In this document: one piece after another, positions 25,785 through 40,635 of the stretch
Layout of the letters: every line of letters begins with the position of its first letter
Position numbering within the stretch: the stretch's first letter is position 1
Assembly: GCA_033782935.1 (NCBI GenBank)
Contig: JAWQEG010000062.1
Span: 11,054,001 to 11,118,000 of the forward strand
Direction: 5' to 3'
DNA: 64,000 nt
From: Petrolisthes cinctipes
Lineage: Eukaryota > Arthropoda > Malacostraca > Decapoda > Porcellanidae
The notes under the pieces: generated by a model
Database searches by the model: none
Seen by the model: the letters and a program-made list of their open reading frames with translations, nothing else
What the model was told of the DNA's origin: nothing
Position numbers and translations under genes: made by a program

Positions 25785-28513
25785 TTTGAGTATGTTTTGG
25801 GCCTGTATTTTGAAAATACTCTAACACGGAGTATGCATGTACAGATCGCTTCTGGGACACAAAAATATCGATTTTTTGGGTGTTTTGAGCCTGAATTTAA
25901 GATATAAACGGGTACAGAAGATACATGCACATATCGACTTTTCACACCTTAAATATCGATTTATAGCATGTTTTAAGCCTGTATTTTAAAAACATTCTCG
26001 CACTGAGTAGGCATGTGCAGATCGCTTAAGGAACCCAAAAATATCGAATTTTCGTAGTTTTGAGCCTGAATTTGAGATATAAACGGGTACAGAAGATGCA
26101 TGCACATATCGACTTTGGGCACCCAAAATATCGATTTTGAGCATGTTTTATGCCTGTATTTTTAAAATACTCTAACACTGAGTAGACACGTACAGATCGC
26201 TTCTGGAACCCAAATAAATCGAATTTTCGGGTGTTCTGAGCCTGAATTTGAGATATGAACGGGTACAGAAGATGCATGCACATATCGACTTTGGGCACCT
26301 AAAATATCGATTTTGAGCATGTTTTGGGCTTGTATTTTAAAAATATTATAACACGGTATAGACATGAACAGATCGCTTCTGGGACACAAAAATATCGATT
26401 TTTTGGGTTTTTTGAGTCTGAATTTGAGATATAAACGGGTACAGAAGATGCATGCACATATCGACTTTTTGCACATAAAATATCGATTTTGAGCATGTTT
26501 TGGGTCTGTATCATGAAAACTTTCTAGCAAGAAGAAGGCATGTACAGATTGCTTCTGAGACTCAAAAATATCGAATTTTCGAGTGTTTTGAACCTGAATT
26601 TGGGATATAGACGGGTACAGGAGATGCATACACATATTGACTTTGGGCAGCTAAAATATCGATTTACAGCATGTTTTAAGCCTGTATTTTAAAAATACTC
26701 TAACACGGAATATGCATGTACAGATGGCTTTTGGGACCCAAAAATATCGAATATTCGGGTGTTTTGAGTCTGAATTTGAGATATGAACGGGTACAGAAGA
26801 TGCATGCACATATCGACTTTTAGCACTTAAAATATCGATTTTGAGCAAGTTTTGGGTCTGTATATTGAAAACATTCTAGCAAGGAGTAGGCATGTACAGA
26901 TCGCTTCTGGGACCCAAAAATATCGAATTTTCTGGTGTTTTGAACCTGAATTTGGGATATAGACGGGTACAGAAGATGCATACACATATTGACTTTGGGC
27001 AGCTAAAATATCGATTTACAGCATGTTTTAGGCCTGTATTTTAAAAATACTCTAACACGGAGTATGCATGTACAGATGGCTTTTGGGACCCAAAAATATC
27101 GAATATTCGGGTGTTTTGAGTCTGAATTTGAGATATAAACGGGTACAGAAGATGCATGCACATATCGACTTTGGGCACCCAAAATATCGATTTTAAGCAT
27201 GTTTTGAGCCTGTATTTTTAAAATACTCTAACACGGAGTAGACACGTACAGATCGCTTCTGGGACCCAAATAAATCGAATTTTCGGTTGTTCTGAGCCTG
27301 ATTTTGAGATATGAACGGGAACAGAAGATGCATGCACATATCGACTTCGGACACCTAAAATATCGATTTTGAGCATGTTTTTGGCCTGTAATTTGAAAAT
27401 ACTCAAACACGGTGTAGACATGTACAGATCGCTTCTGGGACACAAAAATATCGATTTTTTGGGTGTTTTGAGCCTGAATTTGAGATATAAACGGGTACAG
27501 AAGATGCATGCACATATCGACTTTGGAACCCAAAATATCGATTTTTAGTATGTTTTGGGCGTTTAATTTGAAAATATTCTAGCACTGAGTAGGCATGTAC
27601 AGATCGCTTCTGGGACCCAAAAATATCGAATTTTCGGGTGTTTTGAGCCAGAAATTGGGATATAACCGGGTACAGAGGATGCATGCACATATCGACTTTT
27701 TGCACCTAAAATATCGATTTTGAGCATGTTTTGGGTCTGTATCTTGAAAAAATTCTAGCAAGGAGTAGGCATGTACAGATTGCTTCTGGGATCCAAAATT
27801 ATCGAATTTTCGGGTGTTTTGAACCTGAATTTGGGATATAGACGGATACCGAAAGTGCATGCACATATCGACTTTTTGCACCGAAAATATCGATTTTGAG
27901 CATGTTTTCGGCCTGTATTTTGAAAATACTCTAACACGGAGTAGGCATGTACAGATCGCTTCGGGGACCCAAAAATATCGACTTTTCGGGTGTTTTGAGC
28001 CTGAATTTGAGATATAAACGGGTACAGATAATGCATGCACTTTTCGACTTTGGGCACCTAAAATATCGATTTTGAGCATGTTTTGGGCCTGTATTTTAAA
28101 AATACATTAACACGGAGTAGACACGTACAGATCGCTTCTGGGACACAAAAATATCGATTTTTTGGGTGTTTCGAGCCTGAATTTGAGATATAAACGGGTA
28201 CAGAAGATGCATGCACATATCGACATTGGCACCCAAAATATCGATTTTTAGTATGTTTTGGGCGTATAATTTGAAAATATTCTAGCACTGAGTAGGCATG
28301 TACAGATCGCTTCTGGGACCCAAAAATATCGAATTTTCGGGTGTTTTGAACCAGAAATTGGGATATAACCGGGCACAGAGGATGCATGCACATATCGACT
28401 TTTTGCACCTAAAATAACGATTTTGAGCATGTTTTGGGTCTGTATCTTGAAAAAATTCTAGCAAGGAGTAGGCATGTACATATCGCTTCTGGGACCCAAA
28501 ATTATCGAATTTT
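25785..28513 (+). repeat. Duplication (offsets 6,863 then 6,511 bp), copy 1
   Basis: About 2.7 kb matched at 32,648-35,024. The first part (25,785 to about 26,900) pairs at 6,863 bp and the second (27,288-28,513) at 6,511 bp. The step of 352 bp is exactly two monomers, absent from the downstream copy. The left part also pairs with 15,560-17,340 (offset 10,201), so one block exists three times in the window. Confidence 0.8.
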
Positions 28514-31500
28514 CGGGTGTTTTGAACCTGAATTTGGGATATAGACGGATACCGAAGATGCATGCACATATCGACTTTTTGCACCTAAAATATCGATTTT
28601 GAGCATGTTTTGGGCCTGTATTTTGAAAATACTCTAACACGGAGTAGGCATGTACAGATCGCTTCGGGGACCCAAAAATATCGACTTTTCGGGTGTTTTG
28701 AGCCTGAATTTGAGATATAAACGGGTACAGAAGATGCATGCACATTTCGACTTTTTGCACCTAAAATATCAATTTTGAGTATGTTTTGGGTCTGTATCTT
28801 GAAAACATTCTAGCAAGAAGTAGGCATGTACAGATTGCTTTTGGGACCTAAAATTATCGAATTTTCGAGTGTTTTGAACCTGAATTTGGGATATAGACGG
28901 GTACAGAAGATGCATACACATATTGACTTTGGGCAGCTAAAATATCGATTTTCAGCATGTTTTAGGCCTGTATTTTGAAAATACTCTAACACGGAGTATG
29001 CATGTACACATTGCTTTTGGGACCCAAAAATATCGAATATTCGGTTGTTTTGAGTCTGAATTTGAGATATAAACGGGTACAGAAGATGCATGCACATATC
29101 GACTTTGGGCACCCAAAATATCGATTTTGAGCATGTTTTGGGCCTGTATTTTTACAATACTATAACACTGAGTAGACACGTACAGATCGCTTCTGGAACC
29201 CAAATAAATCAAATTTTAGGGTGTTCTGAGCCTGAATTAGAGATATGAACGGGTACAGAAGATAAATGCACATATCGACTTTGGGCACCTAAAATATCGA
29301 TTTTGAGCATGTTTTGGGCCTGTATTTTGAAAATACTATAGCACGGTGTAGACATGTACAGATCGCTTCTGGGACACAAAAATATCGATTTTTTGGGTGT
29401 TTTGAGCCTGAATTTGAGATATAAACGGGTACAGAAGATGCATACACATATCGACTTTGGCACCCAAAATATCGATTTTTAGTATGTTTTGGGCGTATAA
29501 TTTGAAAATACTCTAACACGGAGTAGGCATGTACAGATCGCTTCGGGGACCCAAAAATATCGAATTTTCGGGTGTTTTGAGCCTGAATTTGAGATATAAA
29601 CGGGTACAGAAGATGCATGCACATTTCGACTTTTTGCACCTAAAATATCGATTTTGAGCATGTTTTGGGTCTGTATCTTGAAAACATTCTAGCAAGAAGT
29701 AGGCATGTACAGATTGCTTCTGGGACCCAAAAATATCGAATTTTCGAGTGTTTTGAACCTGAATTTGGGATATAGACGGGTACAGAAGATGCATACACAT
29801 ATTGACTTTGGGCAGCTAAAATATCGATTTTCAGCATGTTTTAGGCCTGTAATTTTAAAATACTCTAACACAGAGTATGCATGTACACATTGCTTTTGGG
29901 ACCCAAAAATATCGAATATTCGGGTGTTTTGAGTCTGAATTTGAGATATAAACGGGTACAGAAGATGCATGCACATATCGACTTTGGGCACCCAAAATAT
30001 CGATTTTGAGCATGTTTTGGGCCTGTATTTTTAAAATACTCTAACACTGAGTAGACACGTACAGATCGCTTCTGGAACCCAAATAAATCGAATTTTAGGG
30101 TGTTCTGAGCCTGAATTTGAGATATGAACGGATACAAAAGATGCATGCACATATCGACTTTGGGCACCTAAAATATCGATTTTGAGCATGTTTTGGGCCT
30201 GTATTTTGAAAATACTATAGCACGGTGTAGACATGTACAGATCGCTTCTGGGACACAAAAATATCGATTTTTTGGGTGTTTTGAGCCTGAATTTGGGATA
30301 TAAACGGGTACAGAAGATGCATGCACATTTCGACTTTTTGCACCTAAAATATCGATTTTGAGCATGTTTTGGGTCTGTATCTTGAAAACATTCTAGCAAG
30401 AAGTAGGCATGTACAGATTGCTTCTGATACCCAAAAATATCGAATTTTCGAGTGTTTTAAACCTAAATTTGTGATATAGACTGGTACAGAAGATGCATAC
30501 ACATATTGACTTTGGGCAGCTAAAATATCGATTTTCTGCATGTTTTAGTCTTGTATTTTGAAAATACTCTAAAACAGAGTATGCATGTACACATTGCTTT
30601 TGGGACCCAAAAATATCGAATATTCGGGTGTTTTGAGTCTGAATTTGAGATATAAACGGGTACAGAAGATGCATGCACATATTGACTTTGGGCACCCAAA
30701 ATATCGATTTTGAGCATGTTTTGGGCCTGAATTTTTAAAATACTCTAACACTGAATAGACACGTACAGATCGCTTCTAGGACCCAAATAAATCGAATTTT
30801 CGAGTGATCTGAGCCTGAATTTGAGATATGAAAGGGTACAGAAGATGCATGCACATATTGACTTTGGGCACCTAAAATATAGATTTTCGGCATGTTTTGG
30901 GCATGTATTTTTAAAAAAATACATTAACACGGAGTAGGCATGTACAGATCGCTTCTGGGACACAAAAATATCGACTTTTCGGGTGTTTTGAGCCTGAATT
31001 TGAGATATAAACGGGTACAGAAGATGCATGCACATATCGATTTTTCACACCTAAAATATCGATTTATAGCATGTTTTAAGCCTGTATTTTAAAAACATTC
31101 TAGCACTGAGTAGGCATGTGCAGATCGCTTAAGGGACCCAAAAATATCGAATTTTCGGAGTTTTTGAGCCAGAAATTGGGATATAACCGGGTACAGAGGA
31201 TGCATGCACATATTGACTTTGGGCAGCTAAAATATCGATTTACAGCATGTTTTAGGCCTGTATTTTAAAAATACTCTAACACGGAGTATGCATGTACAGA
31301 TGGCTTTTGGGACCCAAAAATATCGAATATTCGGGTGTTTTGAGTCTGAATTTGAGATATAAACGGGTATAGAAGATGCATGCACATATCGACTTTGGGC
31401 ACCCAAAATATCGATTTTGAGCATGTTTAGAGCCTGTATTTTTAAAATACTCTAACACGGAGTAGACACGTACAGATCGCTTCTGGGACCCAAATAAATC

Positions 31501-32647
31501 GAATTTTCGGTTGTTCTGAGCCTGAATTTGAGATATGAACAGGTACAGAAGATGCATGCACATATCGACTTCGGGCACCTAAAATATCGATTTTGAGCAT
31601 GTTTTGGGCCTGTATTTTGAAAATACTAAAAAACGGTGTAGACATGTACAGATCGCTTCTGGGACACAAAAATATCGATTTTTTGGGTGTTTTGAGCCAG
31701 AAATTGGGATATAACCGGGTACAGAGGATGCATGCACATATCGATTTTTTCAACCTAAAATATCGATTTTGAACATGTTTTGGGTCTGTATCTTGAAAAC
31801 TTTCTAGCAAGAAGTAGGCATGTACAGATTGCTTCTGGGACCCAAAAATATCGAATTTTCGAGTGTTTTGAACCTGAATTTTGGATATAGACGGGTACAG
31901 AAGATGCATACACATATTGACTTTGGGCAGCTAAAATAACGATTTACATCATGTTTTAGGCCTGTATTTTGAAAATACTCTAACACGGAGTATGCATGTA
32001 CAGATGGCTTTTGGGACCCAAAAATATCGAATATTCGGGTGTTTTGAGTCTGAATTTGAGATATAAACGGGTACAGAAGATGCATGCACATATCGACTTT
32101 GGGCACCCAAAATATCGATTTTGAGCATGTTTTGGGCCCGTATTTTTAAAACACTCTAACACGGAGTAGACACGTACAGATCACTTCTGGGACCCAAATA
32201 AATCAAATTTTCGGTTGTTCTGAGCCTGAATTTGAGATATGAACAGGTACAGAAGATGCAAGCACATATCGACTTCTGGCACCTAAAATATCGATTTTGA
32301 GCATGTTTTGGGTCTGTATCTTGAAAACATTCTAGCAAGAAGTAGGCATTTACAGATTGCTTCTGGGACACAAAAATATCGAATTTTCGAGTGTTTTGAA
32401 CCTGAATTTGGGATATAGACGGGTACAGGAGATGCATACACATATTGACTTTGGGCAGCTAAAATATCGATTTACAGCATGTTTTAGGCCTGTATTTTAA
32501 AAATACTCTAACACGGAATATGCATGTACAGATGGCTTTTGGGACCCAAAAATATCGAATATTCGGGTGTTTTGAGTCTGAATTTGAGATATGAACGGGT
32601 ACAGAAGATGCATGCACATATCGACTTTTAGCACTTAAAATATCGAT
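28514..32647 (+). repeat. Domain I monomers between duplication blocks
   Basis: Regular monomers of classes a to g, including the copy of the 4,220-bp-offset duplication (29,180-29,830) and a stretch near 29,711-30,300 resembling 17,390-17,980 (offset close to 70 monomers). Small oddities are an A-run extension TTTTTAAAAAAATACATT near 30,908 and a GAGTTTTTGAGCC gain near 31,157. Nothing but satellite is seen. Confidence 0.7.
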
Positions 32648-35024
32648 TTTGAGCATGTTTTGGGCCTGTATTTTGAAAATACTCTAACACGGAGTATGCA
32701 TGTACAGATCGCTTCTGGGACACAAAAATATCGATTTTTTGGGTGTTTTGAGCCTGAATTTAAGATATAACCGGGTACAGAAGATACATGCACATATCGA
32801 CTTTTCACACCTTAAATATCGATTTATAGCATGTTTTAAGCCTGTATTTTAAAAACATTCTCGCACTGAGTAGGCATGTGCAGATCGCTTAAGGAACCCA
32901 AAAATATCGAATTTTCGGAGTTTTGAGCCTGAATTTGAGATATAAACGGGTACAGAAGATGCATGCACATATCGACTTTGGGCACCCAAAATATCGATTT
33001 TGAGCATGTTTTATGCCTGTATTTTTAAAATACTCTAACACTGAGTAGACACGTACAGATCGCTTCTGGAACCCAAATAAATCGAATTTTCGGGTTTTCT
33101 GAGCCTGAATTTGAGATATGAACGGGTACAGAAGATGCATGCACATATCGACTTTGGGCACCTAAAATATCGATTTTGAGCATGTTTTGGGCTTGTATTT
33201 TAAAAATATTATAACACGGTATAGACATGTACAGATCGCTTCTGGGACACAAAAATATCGATTTTTTGGGTTTTTTGAGTCTGAATTTGAGATATAAACG
33301 GGTACAGAAGATGCATGCACATATCGACTTTTTGCACATAAAATATCGATTTTGAGCATGTTTTGGGTCTGTATCATGAAAACTTTCTAGCAAGAAGAAG
33401 GCATGTACAGATTGCTTCTGAGACTCAAAAATATCGAATTTTCGAGTGTTTTGAACCTGAATTTGGGATATAGACGGGTACAGGAGATGCATACACATAT
33501 TGACTTTGGGCAGCTAAAATATCGATTTACAGCATGTTTTAGGCCTGTATTTTAAAAATACTCTAACACGGAATATGCATGTACAGATGGCTTTTGGGAC
33601 CCAAAAATATCGAATATTCGGGTGTTTTGAGTCTGAATTTGAGATATGAACGGGTAAAGAAGATGCATGCACATATCGACTTTTAGCACTTAAAATATCG
33701 ATTTTGAGCAAGTTTTGGGTCTGTATATTGAAAACATTCTAGCAAGGAGTAGGCATGTACAGATTGCTTCTGGGACCCAAAATTATCGAATTTTAGGGTG
33801 TTCTGAGCCTGATTTTGAGATATGAACGGGAACAGAAGATTCATGCACATATCGACTTCGGACACCTAAAATATCGATTTTGAGCATGTTTTTGGCCTGT
33901 AATTTGAAAATACTCAAACACGGTGTAGACATGTACAGATCGCTTCTGGGACACAAAAATATCGATTTTTTGGGTGTTTTGAGCCTGAATTTGAGATATA
34001 AACGGGTACAGAAGATGCATGCACATATCGACTTTGGAACCCAAAATATCGATTTTTAGTATGTTTTGGGCGTTTAATTTGAAAATATTCTAGCACTGAG
34101 TAGGCATGTACAGATCGCTTCGGGGACCCAAAAATATCGAATTTTCGGGTGTTTTGAGCCAGAAATTGGGATATAACCGGGTACAGAGGATGCATGCACA
34201 TATCGACTTTTTGCACCTAAAATATCGATTTTGAACATGTTTTGGGTCTGTATCTTGAAAAAATTCTAGCAAGGAGTAGGCATGTACAGATTGCTTCTGG
34301 GATCCAAAATTATCGAATTTTCGGGTGTTTTGAACCTGAATTTGGGATATAGACGGATACCGAAAATGCATGCACATATCGACTTTTTGCACCTAAAATA
34401 TCGATTTTGAGCATGTTTTCGGCCTGTATTTTGAAAATACTCTAACACGGAGTAGGCATGTACAGATCGCTTCGGGGACCCAAAAATATCGACTTTTCGG
34501 GTGTTTTGAGCCTGAATTTGAGATATAAACGGGTACAGATAATGCATGCACTTTTCGACTTTGGGCACCTAAAATATCGATTTTGAGCATGTTTTGGGCC
34601 TGTATTTTAAAAATACATTAACACGGAGTAGACACGTACAGATCGCTTCTGGGACACAAAAATATCGATTTTTTGGGTGTTTCGAGCCTGAATTTGAGAT
34701 ATAAACGGGTACAGAAGATGCATGCACATATCGACATTGGCACCCAAAATATCGATTTTTAGTATGTTTTGGGCGTATAATTTGAAAATATTCTAGCAAT
34801 GAGTAGGCATGTACAGATCGCTTCTGGGACCCAAAAATATCGAATTTTCGGGTGTTTTGAACCAGAAATTGGGATATAACCGGGTACAGAGGATGCATGC
34901 ACATATCGACTTTTTGCACCTAAAATAACGATTTTGAGCATGTTTTGGGTCTGTATCTTGAAAAAATTCTAGCAAGGAGTAGGCATGTACATATCGCTTC
35001 TGGGACCCAAAATTATCGAATTTT
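32648..35024 (+). repeat. Duplication (offsets 6,863 then 6,511 bp), copy 2
   Basis: Partner of 25,785-28,513, shorter by two whole monomers near 33,763-33,799. At that point an exchange joins a class b-like start (CAGATTGCTTCTGGGACCC) to a class d ending (TTTTAGGGTGTTCTGAGCC). The right edge at 35,024 is also a b-to-d switch with the same TTTTAGGGTGTTCTGAGCC sequence. Confidence 0.8.
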
Positions 35025-35314
35025 AGGGTGTTCTGAGCCTGAATTTGAGATATGAACGGATACAGAAGATGCATGCACATATCGACTTTGGGCACCTAAA
35101 ATATCGATTTCGAGCATATTTTGGGCCTGTATTTTGAAAATACTATAGCACGGTGTAGACATGTACAGATCGCTTCTGGGACACAAAAATATCGATTTTT
35201 TGGGTGTTTTGAGCCTGAATTTGGGATATAAACGGGTACAGAAGATGCATGCACATATCGACTTTGGGCACCTAAAATATCGATTTTGAGCATGTTTTGG
35301 GCCTGTATTTTGAA

Positions 35315-35679
35315 AATACTATAACACAGTGTAGACATGTACAGATCGCTTCTGGGACACAAAAATATCGAATTTTCGGAGTTTTGAGCCTGAATTTGAG
35401 ATATAAACGAGTACAGAAGATGCATGCACATATCGACTTTTTGCACCTAAAATATCGATTTTGAGCATGTTTTGGGTCTGTATCTTGAAAACATTCTAGC
35501 AAGAAGTAGGCAAGTACAGATTGCTTCTGGGACCCAAAAATATCGAATTTTCGAGTGTTTTGAACCTGAATTTGGGATATAGACGGGTACAGAAGATGCA
35601 TACACATATTGACTTTGGGCACCTAAAATATCGATTTTCTGCATGTTTTAGGCCAGTATTTTGAAAATACTCTAACACT
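35315..35679 (+). repeat. Duplication (offset 1,582 bp), copy 1
   Basis: 365 bp matched at 36,897-37,261, nine monomers less 2 bp away. Shared rare variants: ACTATAACACAGTGTAG, GTAGGCAAGTACAGATTGC and TTAGGCCAGTATTTTG. After 35,679 this copy continues as class d (CTGAGTAGACACG) while the other continues as class c (CGGAGTATGCATG). Confidence 0.7.
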
Positions 35680-36896
35680 GAGTAGACACGTACAGATCAC
35701 TTTTGGGACCCAAATAAATCGAATTTCCGGTTGTTCTGAGCCTGAATTTGAGATATGAACAGGTACAGAAGATGCATGCACATATCGACTTCGGGCATCT
35801 AAAATATCGATTTTGAGCATGTTTTGGGCCTGTATTTTGAAAATACTCAAACACGGTGTAGACATGTACAGATCGCTTCTGGGACACAAAAATATCGATT
35901 TTTTTGGTGTTTTGAGCCTGAATTTGAGATATAAACGGGTACAGAAGATGCATACACATATCGACTTTGGCACCCAAAATATCGATTTTTAGTATGTTTT
36001 GGGCGTATAATTTGAAAATACTCTAACACGGAGTAGACATGTACAGATCGCTTGGGGGACCCAAAAATATCGAATATTCGGGTGTTTTGAGTCTGAATTT
36101 GAGATATAAACGGGTACAGAAGATGCATGCACATATCGACTTTGGGCACCCAAAATATCGATTTTGAGCATGTTTTGGGCCTGTATTTTTAAAATACTCT
36201 AACACTGAGTAGACACGTACAGATCGCTTCTGGAACCCAAATAAATCGAATTTTAGGGTGTTCTGAGCCTGAATTTGAGATATGAACGGATACAGAAAAT
36301 GCATGCACATATCGACTTTGGGCACCTAAAATATCGATTTTGAGCATGTTTTGGGCCTGTATTTTGAAAATACTATAGCACGGTGTAGACATATACAGAT
36401 CGCTTCTGGGACACAAAAATTTCGAATTTTTGGGTGTTTTGAGCCTGAATTTGGGATATAAACGGGTACAAAAGATGCATGTACATTTCGACTTTTTGCA
36501 CCTAAAATATCGATTTTGAGCATGTTTTGGGTCTGTATCTTGAAAACATTCTAGCAAGAAGTAGGCATGTACAGATTGCTTCTGGGACCCAAAAATATCG
36601 ATTTTTCGAGTGTTTTGAACCTGAATTTGGGATATAGACGGGTACAGAAGATGCATACACATATTGACTTTGGGCAGCTAAAATATCGATTTTCTTCATG
36701 TTTTAGGCTTGTATTTTGAAAATACTCTAACACGGAGTATGCATGTACACATTGCTTTTGGGACCCAAAAATATCGAATATTCGGGTGTTTTAGGTCTAT
36801 ATTTGAGATATAAACGGGTACAGAAGATGCATGCACATATCGACTTTGGGCACCCAAAATATCGATTTTGAGCATGTTTTGGGCCTGAATTTTTAA

Positions 36897-37261
36897 AATA
36901 CTATAACACAGTGTAGACATGTACAGATCGCTTCTGGGACACAAAAATATCGAATTTTCGGAGTTTTGAGCCTGAATTTGAGATATAAACGAGTACAGAA
37001 GATGCATGCACATATCGACTTTTTGCACCTAAAATATCGATTTTGAGCATGTTTTGGGTCTGTATCTTGAAAACATTCTAGCAAGAAGTAGGCAAGTACA
37101 GATTGCTTCTGGGACCCAAAAATATCGAATTTTCGAGTGTTTTGAACCTGAATTTGGGATATAGACGGGTACAGAAGATGCATACACATATTGACTTTGG
37201 GCAGCTAAAATATCGATTTTCTGCATGTTTTAGGCCAGTATTTTGAAAATACTCTAACACG
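36897..37261 (+). repeat. Duplication (offset 1,582 bp), copy 2
   Basis: Partner of 35,315-35,679. It is preceded by a GGGCCTGAATTTTTAAAATAC class d variant that the first copy lacks. Confidence 0.7.
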
Positions 37262-39839
37262 GAGTATGCATGTACAGATGGCTTTTGGGACTCAAAAATA
37301 TCGAATATTCGGGTGTTTTGAGTCTGAATTTGAGATATAAACGGGTACAGAAGATGCATGCACATATCGACTTTGGGCACCCAAAATATCGATTTTTAAC
37401 ATGTTTTGGGCCTGAATTTTTAAAATACTATAACACTGAATAGACACGTACAGATCGCTTCTAGGACCCAAATAAATCGAATTTTCGAGTGTTCTGAGCC
37501 TGAATTTGAGATATGAAAGGGTACAGAAGATGCATGCACATATCGACTTTGGGCACCTAAAATATCGATTTTGAGCATGTTTTGGGCCTGTATTTTGAAA
37601 ATACTTTAACACAGTGTAGACATGTACAGATCGCTTCTGGGACACAAAAATATCGAATTTTCTGGAGTTTTGAGCCTGAATTTGAGATATAAACGAGTAC
37701 AAAAGATGCATGCACATATCGACTTTTTGCACCTAAAATATCGATTTTGAGCATGTTTTGGGTCTGTATATTGAAAAAATTCTAGCAAGGAGTAGGCATG
37801 TACAGATCGCTACTGGGACCCAAAATTATCGAATTTTCGGGTGTTTTGAACCTGAATTTGGGATATAGACGGATACAGAAGATGCATGCACATATCGACT
37901 TTGGGCACCTAAAATATCGATTTTGAGCATGTTTTGGGCCTGTATTTTTAAAATACTCTAACACGGAGTAGGCATGTACAGATCGCTTCGGGGACCCAAA
38001 AATATCGAATTTTAGGGTGTTTTGAGCCTGAATTTGAGATATAAACGGATACAGAAGATGCATGCACATTTCGACTTTTTGCACCTAAAATATCGATTTT
38101 GAGCATGTTTTGGGTCTGTATCTTGAAAACATTCTAGCACTGAGTAGGCATGTGCAGATCGCTTACGGGACCCAAAAATATCGAGTTTTCGGTGTTTTGA
38201 GCCAGAAATTGGGATATAACCGGGTACAGAGGATGCATGCACATATTGACTTTGGGCAGCTAAAATATCGATTTACAGCATGTTTTAGGCCTATATTTTA
38301 AAAATACTCTAACACGGAGTATGCATGTACAGATGGCTTTTGGGACCCAAAAATATCGAATATTCGGGTGTTTTGAGTCTGAATTTGAGATATAAACGGG
38401 TACAGAAGATGCATGCACATATCGACTTTGGGCACCCAAAATATCGATTTTGAGCATGTTTTGAGCCTGTACTTTTAAAATACTCTATCACTGAGTAGAC
38501 ACGTACAGATCGCTTCTGGAACCCAAATAAATCGAATTTTAGGGTGTTCTGAGCCTGAATTTGAGATATGAAAGGGTACAGAAGATGCATGCACATATCG
38601 ACTTTGGGCACCTAAAATATCGATTTTGAGCATGTTTTGGGCCTGTATTTTGAAAATACTATAACACAGTGTAGACATGTACAGATGGCTTTTGGGACCC
38701 AAAAATATCGAATATTCGGGTGTTTTGAGTCTGAATTTGAGATATAAACGGGTACAGAAGATACATGCACATATCGACTTTGAGGCACCCAAAATATCGA
38801 TTTTGAGCATGTTTTATGCCTGTATTTTTAAAACACTCTAACACGGAGTAGACACGTACAGATCACTTCTGGGACCCAAATAAATCGAATTTTCGGGTGT
38901 TCTGAGCCTGAATTTGAGATATGAACGGGTACTGAAGATGCATGCACATATCGACTTTGGGCACAAAAAATATCGATTTTGAGCATGTTTTGGGCCTGCA
39001 TTTTGATAATACTCTAACACGGTGTAGACATGTACAGATCGCTTCTGGGACACAAAAATATCGATTTTTTGGGTGTTTTGAGCCTGAATTTGAGATATAA
39101 ACGGGTACAGAAGATGCATGCACATATCGACTTTGGCACCCAAAATATCGATTTTTAGTATTTTTTGGGCGTATAATTTGAAAATATTCTAGCACTGAGT
39201 AGGCATGTACAGATCGCTTCTGGAACCCAAAAATATCGAATTTTCGGGGGTTTTGAGCCAGAATTTGGGATATAACCGGGTACAGAGGATGCATGTACAT
39301 ATCGACTGTTTGCACCTAAAATATCGATTTTAAGCATGTTTTGGGTCTGTATCTTGAAAACATTCTATCAAAGAGTAGAAATGTACAGGTCGCTTCTGGG
39401 ACCCAAAAATATCGAATTTTCTGGTGTTTTGAACCTGAATTTGGGATATAGACGGGTACAGAAGATGCATACACATATTGACATTGGGCACCTAAAATAT
39501 CGGTTTTCAGCATGTTTTGGGCCTGAATTTTGAAAATACATTAACACGGAGTAGGCATGTACAGATCGCTTCTGGGACCCAAAAATATCGACTTTTCGGG
39601 TGTTTTGAGCCTGAATTTGAGATATAAACGGGTACAGAATATGCATTCACATATCGACTTTGGGCACCTAAAATATCGATTTTGAGCATGTTTTGGGCCT
39701 GTATTTTAAAAAAATACTCTAACACGGAGTATGCATGTACAGATCGCTTCCGGGACACAAAAATATCGATTTTTTGGGTGTTTTGAGCCTGAATTTGAGA
39801 TATAAACGGGTACAGAAGATGCATGCACATTTCGACTTT
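37262..39839 (+). repeat. Domain I monomers, mixed classes
   Basis: Regular monomers with hybrid classes. Near 38,140 a class b monomer passes into CTGAGTAGGCATGTGCAG with GCTTACGGGACCC, and near 38,780 there is a one-base gain (TTTGAGGCACCC). An A-run gain (TTTTAAAAAAATACTC) lies near 39,710. Nothing else is seen in this stretch. Confidence 0.7.
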
Positions 39840-40635
39840 TTGCACCTAAAATATCGATTTTGAGTATGTTTTGGGTCTGTATCTTGAAAACATTCTAGCA
39901 AGAAGTAGGCATGTACAGATTGCTTCTGGGACCCAAATATATCGAATTTTTGAGTGTTTTGAATCTGAATTTGGGATATAGACGTGTACAGAAGATGCAT
40001 ACACATATTGACTTTGGGCAGCTAAAATATCGATTTTCAGCATGTTTTAGGCCTGTATTTTGAAAATACTCTAACACGGAGTATGCATGTACACATTGCT
40101 TTTGGGACCCAAAAATATCGAATATTCGGGTGTTTTGAGTCTGAATTTGAGATATAAACGGGTACAGAAGATGCATGCACATATCAACTTTGGCCACCCA
40201 AAATATCGATTTTGAGCATGTTTTGGACCTGTATTTTTAAAATACTCTAACACTGAGTAGACACGTACAGATCGCTTCTGGAACCCAAATAAATCAAATT
40301 TTAGGGTGTTCTGAGCTTGAATTTGAGATATGAACGGATACAGAAGATGCATGCACATATCGACTTTGGGCACCTAAAATATCGATTTTGAGCATGTTTT
40401 GTGCCTGTATTTTGAAAATACTATAACACGGTGTAGACATGTACAGATCGCTTCTGGGACACAAAAATATCGATTTTTTGGGTGTTTTGAGCCTGAATTT
40501 GAGATATAAACGGGTACAGAAGATGCATGCACATTTCGACTTTGGCACCCAAAATATCGATTTTTAGTATGTTTTGGGCGTATAATTTGAAAATATTCTA
40601 GCACTGAGTAGGCATGTACAGATCGCTTCTGGAAC
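39840..40635 (+). repeat. 7-monomer repeat (1,230 bp), copy 1
   Basis: Carries one clean cycle b-c-d-e-a with AAAATATCG landmarks at 39,848, 40,024, 40,200, 40,376 and 40,551, spaced 176, 176, 176 and 175 bp. It is the best place to read the class order. It recurs 1,230 bp downstream. Shared markers include ATATCAACTTTGGCCACCC and TTTTAGGGTGTTCTG. Confidence 0.8.

Noticed and set aside
30905..30930. A-run (TTTTTAAAAAAATACATT) as a retroelement poly(A) tail
   Set aside because: It is a small expansion of the A/T tract that all monomers have at this position, with normal monomer on both sides.
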